DNA of 16,993 bases from JASEHD01 sp964471945 (GTDB taxonomy: Bacteria > Bacteroidota > Ignavibacteria > UBA10030 > SZUA-254): positions 1 to 16,993 of the forward strand of contig CAYYIJ010000051.1 in assembly GCA_964471945.1 (NCBI GenBank). Direction: 5' to 3'. Position numbers and translations under genes: made by a program. Within the stretch, counting starts at the first letter, position 1; the number at the start of each line of letters is the position of its first letter. Below the pieces are notes generated by a model, which worked only from the letters and a program-made list of their open reading frames with translations, had not been told where the DNA came from and made no database searches. Of the stretch, positions 1 through 5,412 are shown one piece after another.

Positions 1-169
1 TTTCTGCATGGGTTGAATATAAAATGATCCCTTCTATGTCGGGATTAAGGTTACTGGCTTTTCTACACCAATTACATTTTCTGATGCATTATTAGGGTTT
101 ATCATATTTGCATCGCTTTGTTTCTTCGGAATTTTTGCATCACTTGCGAGAGGAAGAGTCAGAGATTAG
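1..169 (+). CDS. C-terminal end of a small membrane protein (partial, probable frameshift)
   Basis: From about position 23 to the TAG at 167-169, one forward frame reads as a plausible protein end: a polar stretch, then a hydrophobic segment (ALLGFIIFASLCFFGIFA) that looks like one transmembrane helix, then a basic tail (ARGRVRD). This frame is closed upstream by stops at 14-16 and 20-22, while the +1 frame is open there and reads SAWVEYK. One extra A in the AAAA run at 21-24 would join the two, so a frameshift or a homopolymer assembly error is likely. The gene starts outside the window. Its end overlaps the end of the convergent DinB-like gene by 30 bp. The family is not recognised. Confidence 0.4.
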
Positions 170-673
170 TTTTGCAATTTCCGTTATTTGTGCTAAATGA
201 TGATCGTCATGCTCGGCTGTGAACAAGAATGCATCCATCAATCGCATCTGTGTTTTCAACCGTGGATGCAACGCAGTACGAAAGACAATTTCTTCATCGA
301 CTTCCTCGAGCATCTTTACAGTCTCAAGACGGATGGTTCGAAACGACGCCAGTAATTCTGATATCGGTTTTGCACCGTGGTTGGCGTTGTGAGTTTTTGT
401 GTTTTGCAAATCGGCGGGACGAAGTTCTTTCTTGCCATTGAGGAAATCTAGCAACCTGCCTTGCCAGAGTGGCTCTAAGTCGATGAGGTGACCGATGTTT
501 TCGGCAATAGACCAAGTTTCTTCAAATCTGATTGTCAGCATATTAGCTGGCAGCGATTTGATTTTTTCTTCAAGCTGCGCGGGTACTCCTCTCAGCCGCT
601 CGATGATTGAAGGGAAAATATTTTGTGTCGAGCTAAAATCGAATTTTCTATCGAACCATTTGGTAAGGGGCAT
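140..673 (-). CDS. DinB-like family protein (putative metal-dependent four-helix enzyme)
   Basis: This 177-aa protein has the features of the DinB/YfiT-like superfamily: four-helix-bundle proteins, often with a three-histidine metal site, many acting as thiol-dependent S-transferases. The visible signature is WSIAENIGHLIDLE around residues 54-66, giving H62, and a C-terminal AEHDDHHLAQI, giving an HxxxH pair at H155 and H159. The length is normal for the family. The ATG at 671-673 lies only 2 nt after the stop of the MjaI-type nuclease gene, so the two are probably co-transcribed and perhaps translationally coupled, although no clear Shine-Dalgarno site is visible. Despite the name, this family is unrelated to DNA polymerase IV. 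Its substrate cannot be told from sequence. It may be an ordinary host gene behind the restriction block or a passenger of it. Confidence 0.8.
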   Translation of the reverse strand: MPLTKWFDRKFDFSSTQNIFPSIIERLRGVPAQLEEKIKSLPANMLTIRFEETWSIAENIGHLIDLEPLWQGRLLDFLNGKKELRPADLQNTKTHNANHGAKPISELLASFRTIRLETVKMLEEVDEEIVFRTALHPRLKTQMRLMDAFLFTAEHDDHHLAQITEIAKLISDSSSRK

Positions 674-675
674 TG

Positions 676-1263
676 TTATTTTTTGCGTAAGCGTTTGATT
701 TCGACTTCGATTTCTTCTAATACCTCGGGATTAGCAATTTCACCATCGAGACTGAAAATGATAAAAACTTTACCTCCATATTTCTTCGTGAATTCGTCAA
801 AGCTTTTTTTCATTCTCTCTGAAACAGAATAATTACCAAAATTGGCTTTGGCAGTGACTGGTTTGATCTGGATTCCGAACGCTTTATCACCAACCCAACC
901 CAGATAGTCAATATCTCCTGCATGGTCAAGTTCCGGATCGCTTGGTTCAAAACGTACATCTGGAAACCTTTTTACTAAGTTATCCTCGACAACAGATTTT
1001 TCTCGAAGGAATCCATCATATGTTCTATTAATTGTTAGATTGTAAATGTAGTCTGTACAATCCTGCAAAGTCAGTTGGCTGAATGTCTCTGACCACTCAG
1101 GGATGACTATCTCTTTAATTTTTATATAGAGGCGTTCACCAAGTTCATTTATACTTTCCTTAGTAATCTTTGATGGATGTTTTCCTACAGTGAATGCTTT
1201 TTTGAAATACCAACTTTCCCATTCTTCTAAAGTATGTGGCTGGCATTCTCTAATCAATGCCAT
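676..1263 (-). CDS. MjaI-family type II restriction endonuclease
   Basis: This 195-aa protein resembles the MjaI restriction endonuclease family, whose prototype cuts CTAG. The characteristic block is around residues 66-135: LTLQDCTDYIYNLTINRTYDG, REKSVVED, FEPSDPELD, then IDYLGWVGDKAFGIQIKPVT. D119 followed by Q132-x-K134 fits a PD-(D/E)xK core in which the acidic residue is replaced by Gln; the assignment of these residues is my inference. The gene appears full length and intact. It lies 94 bp downstream of the SPPY methyltransferase gene on the same strand, the usual methylase-nuclease pairing. The start is the ATG at 1261-1263, preceded by a small dyad (CCAAC, 3 nt, GTTGG at 1271-1283). 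CTAG specificity is a family-based guess, supported by the scarcity of CTAG in this window. Confidence 0.85.
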   Translation of the reverse strand: MALIRECQPHTLEEWESWYFKKAFTVGKHPSKITKESINELGERLYIKIKEIVIPEWSETFSQLTLQDCTDYIYNLTINRTYDGFLREKSVVEDNLVKRFPDVRFEPSDPELDHAGDIDYLGWVGDKAFGIQIKPVTAKANFGNYSVSERMKKSFDEFTKKYGGKVFIIFSLDGEIANPEVLEEIEVEIKRLRKK

Positions 1264-1270
1264 AACTGCA

Positions 1271-1283
1271 CCAACTTTGTTGG
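1271..1283. promoter_or_regulatory. Small dyad in the leader of the MjaI-type nuclease gene
   Basis: A perfect 5-bp inverted repeat (CCAAC and GTTGG, 3-nt loop) lies 7 nt upstream of the nuclease ATG. It could be a weak hairpin limiting nuclease translation, or chance. No controller (C) protein gene is present in the window. Confidence 0.2.
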
Positions 1284-1357
1284 GTCTCGAAAGTTAGTAA
1301 GTTTGACAAGCGTAGTTTAGAACTTTTTCCTTCTTACCGAAATCTCTTGAGTAGCGT

Positions 1358-2719
1358 TTAGTATGCAAGTTTATGTTCTTTCAATTGTTCTTGAATTACT
1401 ATGTCGCGTGTCCTCGCTATTTTATGAAACTTTTTATAGCAGTGATAATTATCTATAGTATCAACACGTGCATATCCATTTTTCAGTAGGTGAGCATTAA
1501 TAAACGTTTTGTTATCGAGATAAACATAGCAACGTAGATTTCCTTTTTCGTCGTATTTTTCCTTATCAAATTTTAGGTACACCTTGTTGTGTCGAAATTT
1601 TTCTTTAAGGAAATTTATTCCCTCACTGTTTACATCTTCCCCCAAGATTTTCCAGAATAATGGATAGGGGTCTATTCCTATTAAATTTATTTTCAGATCG
1701 TTTTCCAATGTTATAGTTTTTACAGAATCGACAAACTTGACCTTGAATAATTCTTCTCTTTTTAATTTTCCATTTTTATCTATTCTTGAGCCAAACTGCA
1801 ATTTTCTAGGATCGACTTTATTACTCATTTTATGTGGATCGGAGAAAATATATGGCAGTAATTTAATCTCATCCTCAGAAATAATTTTTTGTGTGGGCTG
1901 AGATATAAATTCGTAAGTTGTTTGGTGGATGTCGGTTTGATGAGCGCCTATCTTTCCCTTAATGACTGGAATAAACTCAGGATTAATCTCATAACCCACA
2001 GAATTTCTATTTAGGTTTTTCGCTGCTAGCGATGTCGTTCCACTTCCAAGAAATGGATCAAGGACTGTATCTCCCACAAAGGAGAACATGCGTATTAACC
2101 GGCGGGGAAGTTCTTCAGGAAACATTGCAAGATGCTTATCTTGCTTTTCACCAGCGAAGTTCCAGTGCCCAGCAAAATAAGTATTCCATTCGTCCGTAGT
2201 GAGCTTGGAAAGGTCTTTGATCTCTTGGTTTACTTTGGGTGGCTCACCTTGCTTTTTGAAAATAAGTATGAACTCGTAATCTATTTTCAATATGCCATTT
2301 CTTGGGTAAGGGAAAGAACCCATAATAGAAGCACCACCAGTAGTATTCGTTGTGGTAACTTTTTGCCAAATAACTGCTCCCATGTAATCCATTCCAATAG
2401 TTTCGCAAAACTTTGTTATTTCTGTTCTAATTGGAATAACTTTGTAACGCCCGTAATAAACAGAGCGTGCAAACTGGTCGCCAATGTTGATGCAGAGCCG
2501 ACAACCTTTATGCAGAACACGGTAACATTCGCTCCAAACAAGGTTTAAATTATTTATATAGCTTTCGTATGAATCATGGAATCCGATCTGATTCGCATCT
2601 CCATAATCCTTTAGTTGCCAATAGGGTGGAGATGTTATCACAAAATGGACAGATTCATCTTGAAGCTCGCTCATTCTTCGCGAGTCACCTGTTATTATTT
2701 TATGGTCTGTTGCCATCAT
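1358..2719 (-). CDS. SPPY-type DNA methyltransferase fused to a degenerate SNase-like domain
   Basis: Residues 1-255 (453 aa counted from the ATG at 2719) form an N4-cytosine/N6-adenine methyltransferase of beta order. Catalytic motif IV, TSPPYW, is at 29-34 and the SAM-binding motif I, DPFLGSGTT, at 221-229. SPPY favours N4-cytosine methylation. After a linker, residues about 320-445 resemble a staphylococcal-nuclease (thermonuclease) fold: a NLIGID strand, a VYLKFDKEKYDEKGN region, YVYLDN, and NAHLLKNGYARV. The residues matching the SNase catalytic triad are changed: Arg35 is N345, Glu43 is P353 and Arg87 is N394, so this domain is probably not a nuclease. It pairs with the MjaI-family nuclease downstream, as CTAG methylases do. 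The frame extends 9 nt upstream to a TTG at 2728; the ATG at 2719 or 2716 is more likely. It begins 17 nt after the broken nuclease gene. Confidence 0.85.
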   Translation of the reverse strand: MMATDHKIITGDSRRMSELQDESVHFVITSPPYWQLKDYGDANQIGFHDSYESYINNLNLVWSECYRVLHKGCRLCINIGDQFARSVYYGRYKVIPIRTEITKFCETIGMDYMGAVIWQKVTTTNTTGGASIMGSFPYPRNGILKIDYEFILIFKKQGEPPKVNQEIKDLSKLTTDEWNTYFAGHWNFAGEKQDKHLAMFPEELPRRLIRMFSFVGDTVLDPFLGSGTTSLAAKNLNRNSVGYEINPEFIPVIKGKIGAHQTDIHQTTYEFISQPTQKIISEDEIKLLPYIFSDPHKMSNKVDPRKLQFGSRIDKNGKLKREELFKVKFVDSVKTITLENDLKINLIGIDPYPLFWKILGEDVNSEGINFLKEKFRHNKVYLKFDKEKYDEKGNLRCYVYLDNKTFINAHLLKNGYARVDTIDNYHCYKKFHKIARTRDIVIQEQLKEHKLAY

Positions 2720-2736
2720 CTGATTCAAATATCTTA

Positions 2737-3501
2737 TTACTTTCTTTCAACAATTTTGTAACGGCAATTTTTTGTAAGACGAATACTGTTGTAATCATCA
2801 CTGTTGCTGAATTCAAACTGCCAAAGCGAATAGAACTGTTCACGTTTTTCAAAAAATAGTGTTTTTACAGTTTTCTTAGAGGACTGCGACCATTGTCTGA
2901 AAGGATAAAATAATTGTCTGATGATAGTATTGTTGGTCTTACTATTTTTTGCCTCAATTAATGCCACTTGATTTTTCCCTTCATAGCCAGCATCCACCTC
3001 TGTCTGAACGCTTTCAACGGTTATATGCTGATTACCAACTCTGAAAGAAAATTGTGGTGTATATTTTCTGCCACGAATTGTTAAAACTAAGGAATCGTCT
3101 TCTAAGAATGTTCTCACTAAACTTGAAGCGTAAGCAAAATCGAGGTGCTGCATCTCGGAATTACCGATGATTGACGTATCAAGTTTAAAATCAAGCTTGG
3201 AAGAATAGATTTTTGCTGTTGTATTAATTACAGGAATATCGATGTATCCTTCACCTTTAACAATTGCATAATATCCATTCTTTATCGGGAGCAAAAACAA
3301 TCCATTTTCAATTTAAATATGGGGTCTGTCCTCTCGAGAATCTTGTTTGCACAGAATACAGACTTCTTTTTCATTCGTCTTTTTGAAATGTGCTGTGGCT
3401 TGCTTGATTTGTTCAGCAGAAATTGGAAACGGCTCTTTGCTGAAATTATGCTTGTGAATTTTATACTTGTCAAATATGGCTTTCCAAGAAGTGTCGTTCA
3501 T
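2737..3501 (-). pseudogene. PD-(D/E)xK restriction endonuclease interrupted by one in-frame stop
   Basis: Two pieces lie in the same reading frame, separated by a TAA at 3313-3315 and four sense codons. The first (62 codons from the ATG at 3501) ends CKQDSREDRPHI. The second continues IENGLFLLPIKNGYYAIVKGEGY and runs to the stop at 2737. Reading through the stop gives a 254-residue protein. D170 and E183-x-K185 (read-through numbering; seen in TEVDAGYEG and ALIEAKN), followed by IIRQLFYPFRQW, form a PD-(D/E)xK nuclease core like the type II restriction enzymes I know from memory as DUF6997. The ATG overlaps the stop of the 176-aa gene (ATGA). The downstream piece could restart at a TTG at 3300, but it has no convincing ribosome site and would lack the conserved N-terminus. 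A point nonsense mutation or an assembly error are the two explanations. Confidence 0.75.
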
Positions 3502-4028
3502 TGATTTTGAGTTATTTTGTTAAATAACATTTCTCTGCCCGATGTTGCCCAATCGGTTATGTCTTGCTCGATGAAAAACCATCGAACAAGTTTCAAAATA
3601 GTTTCATAAGGCAGTCCAGTTTGTGGAACTCCATTTAAATGTTGTATTGCATTGTGAAATGTTCCAATATCATAAATTACTTGTATAGCATTTATTACCG
3701 ATTGCGATTGTTTTGGAGTCAAAGAATATTTTTTAGCAGTCAAATCTTCAAGTAAAAAATTGTGTGTGGGTGGTTTATCATTTCCATTTTTAAACAGAAT
3801 AAGATTCTCAATCAATATTACGAAATCACAACCCTTATTCAATAGAGCAGGTCTTTCCAAATATATTCTTGAACCATCCGATAGAATTTCAACAAAATAT
3901 CTATACTTGGTTTGTGGTGGCTCGATTATCCATTTATTAAGTAAAAAATTTCTTATTTCTGCTTTTGTTCTAAATTGCTCAACACTTGGTAAAACAATTT
4001 CTGTTCTGTTATCTTGTTTAATTGCCAT
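3498..4028 (-). CDS. Unrecognised 176-aa protein of the restriction block
   Basis: I do not recognise the family with certainty. The protein is soluble, with no signal or membrane segment. A beta-rich N-terminal half contains YFVEILSDGSRIYLERPA and a following LNKGCDFVILIEN, and the C-terminal half is mostly helical, ending in DWATSGREML. Its TGA overlaps the ATG of the following restriction nuclease gene, and it starts 42 nt after the ParB-like gene, so it belongs to the same transcription unit. Tight coupling to the nuclease suggests a nuclease partner or a specificity/accessory subunit; this is inference from context only. The gene is noticeably more AT-rich than the core genes (a sampled 60-bp line is 30 % G+C), consistent with acquisition by transfer. 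Confidence 0.6.
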   Translation of the reverse strand: MAIKQDNRTEIVLPSVEQFRTKAEIRNFLLNKWIIEPPQTKYRYFVEILSDGSRIYLERPALLNKGCDFVILIENLILFKNGNDKPPTHNFLLEDLTAKKYSLTPKQSQSVINAIQVIYDIGTFHNAIQHLNGVPQTGLPYETILKLVRWFFIEQDITDWATSGREMLFNKITQNQ

Positions 4029-4070
4029 TTTTAAAAGTGTGGTTTTTTTGTGATTTATAGTATTTAGGAC

Positions 4071-4403
4071 TTAGACGGATTCGACAAATACGTCAACAAA
4101 TTTTAAGCAAGACATTTTAGCGAATGTAAGTCGGTGTAACCCATCTTGCAGTTCTCCATTTTTGTTAATTCTGATTGGATAAAACCCAAAAGGGAAAAAT
4201 TTATCCATCATTTCTAGTACTTGTTTCATAGAAACCGGATTAGAATAAGTTTCGGCATTGTGTTTTATTTTCTTAATTGGAAACTTTTCAACGAGTCTCC
4301 ATCCTAGTATTGAGCCATCTCCAATCGCATCAGAGGCTGGAATATACTTTTGCCTTTTTACCCACTGCCAACTCTTAGCTTCGTTTGAATCGTACGTTTT
4401 CAT
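4071..4403 (-). CDS. Small ParB-like (ParB/Spo0J nuclease-fold) protein
   Basis: This 110-aa protein has a ParB-like C-terminal half: a GFYPIRIN strand at 72-80, then GELQDGLHRLTFAKMSC at 83-99, matching the ParB box II-type signature in which an Asp/Glu-Gly-x-His-Arg motif (DGLHR, 87-91) binds nucleotide in related proteins. It ends right after the next strand (VDVFVES), so it lacks the helix-turn-helix and dimerisation domains of chromosome-partitioning ParB and is unlikely to be a true ParB. Small proteins of this fold often accompany DNA methyltransferases in mobile elements. The ATG overlaps the stop of the upstream methyltransferase (ATGA), so the two are translationally coupled. Its role, perhaps as a sulfiredoxin-like or nuclease-like accessory factor, is not known. 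Confidence 0.6.
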   Translation of the reverse strand: MKTYDSNEAKSWQWVKRQKYIPASDAIGDGSILGWRLVEKFPIKKIKHNAETYSNPVSMKQVLEMMDKFFPFGFYPIRINKNGELQDGLHRLTFAKMSCLKFVDVFVESV

Positions 4404-5269
4404 ACAAAAAGTTTTTCTTGGGTACTAATTTTTTTATATCGCTTAATTGTTTGGTTAATGTATTCATCGCTAATATCAATGCCGATATATTTTCTGTTAC
4501 CAATGGCTTTACAAGCAATTCCGGTCGTTCCACCACCATTAAATGGATCAAGCACAATATCATTTTCTTTTGTTGAAGCAAGAACAATTCTTTTTAAAAG
4601 TGCGAGTGGTTTTTGTGTAGGATGTTTTCCAAATTCTTTTTCTTCTTGTGTCGGAGTCGGAATTGACCACACGGAACGCATTTGTTTTTCCGTCATTTTC
4701 ATTTTGTCTTCTGGAAATTTTCCGTTCTTCATCAATTCATAATTGAAAGTGTTCCGTGCTTTTTTGTCTTTGCGTGCCCAAAGTAAAGTTTCGTGGCTAT
4801 GTGCAAAAGTGGTGCAAGCCAAGTTAGGTGCCGCGTTTGGCTTAAACCAAGCGATGTCGTTGAGTATATGAAAACTTAATTTTTGTAAAAGGAAACCACA
4901 CTGATAAATACTGTGCTGAGTACCGGTAATCCAAATTGTTCCTTCGGGTTTTAAAATTCTTCTGCATTCCGATATCCATTTTTCATGGAATTCGAAATCA
5001 GCTTCAAAACCTTTGCTTTGATCCCACTTCCCTTTATTTACACTCACCATTTTTCCAGCGTAGCAAGTAACACCGCCATTAGATAAATTGTAAGGCGGGT
5101 CGGCAAATATCATATCTATGTAATTGTCGGGGAAGTTAGCCATAACTGCCAAACAATCCTCTTGGTAAAGGCAAAAGTCATCCGTTTTAAATACAGGTTT
5201 TATGCTTTCCGTAACACTGCTTTTAGCAATGTATTGTACAAGTTTTTCAAATACTTTATTCTTATTCAT
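4400..5269 (-). CDS. DPPY-type site-specific DNA adenine methyltransferase (M.DpnA-like)
   Basis: This 289-aa beta-class methyltransferase transfers a methyl group from SAM to adenine N6 in a specific DNA site. Catalytic motif IV, FADPPYNLSNGG, is at 55-66. Motif I, DPFNGGGTTG, is at 241-250. Between them lie WARKDKKA, WSIPTP and HPTQKP (216-221), in the order seen in M.DpnA/M.MboC, the second methylases of GATC systems, which it resembles closely as I remember that family. GATC specificity is possible but unproven, since related enzymes recognise other sites, and GATC is common in this window. It is the first gene of the minus-strand block. The start is the ATG at 5267-5269 after a leader of about 43 nt and a candidate promoter. 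With its probable nuclease partner broken, it may act as a solitary methylase. Confidence 0.88.
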   Translation of the reverse strand: MNKNKVFEKLVQYIAKSSVTESIKPVFKTDDFCLYQEDCLAVMANFPDNYIDMIFADPPYNLSNGGVTCYAGKMVSVNKGKWDQSKGFEADFEFHEKWISECRRILKPEGTIWITGTQHSIYQCGFLLQKLSFHILNDIAWFKPNAAPNLACTTFAHSHETLLWARKDKKARNTFNYELMKNGKFPEDKMKMTEKQMRSVWSIPTPTQEEKEFGKHPTQKPLALLKRIVLASTKENDIVLDPFNGGGTTGIACKAIGNRKYIGIDISDEYINQTIKRYKKISTQEKLFV

Positions 5270-5308
5270 TTATTACTTTGTATGGATAAACCTATGTAGA
5301 ATGTCGAG

Positions 5309-5347
5309 TATAAATATATTTATAAAATATCACATAAAAAAAACCAA
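5309..5347 (-). promoter_or_regulatory. Candidate sigma-70-type promoter and AT palindrome ahead of the restriction block
   Basis: On the minus strand, TTGGTT (5342-5347) and TATAAA (5319-5324) are separated by exactly 17 nt. The -10 matches the consensus at 5 of 6 positions, the -35 only at 3 of 6. The -10 box overlaps a perfect 16-bp AT palindrome (5309-5324), which could be an operator for self-regulation of the methyltransferase gene or simply AT richness. The start codon would be about 43 nt downstream. Confidence 0.3.
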
Positions 5348-5412
5348 ATTATTGAACCACCCAATTGTGCTTCATACTTCAAGCTTGCGATTACAATCCC
5401 TAGAAAAAAGTT

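Noticed and set aside
2737..3300. The downstream nuclease piece as an independent 187-aa gene starting at the TTG at 3300
   Set aside because: The preceding sense codons in the same frame and the conserved-looking first piece show it continues from 3501. There is no ribosome site of note before the TTG.
4071..4403. Chromosome-partitioning ParB
   Set aside because: The protein is only 110 aa, lacks the helix-turn-helix and dimerisation regions, and has no parA beside it.
140..5269. A controller (C) protein gene or C-box for the restriction systems
   Set aside because: I found no small helix-turn-helix reading frame and no typical C-box beside either methylase. The ParB-like protein is not an HTH protein.
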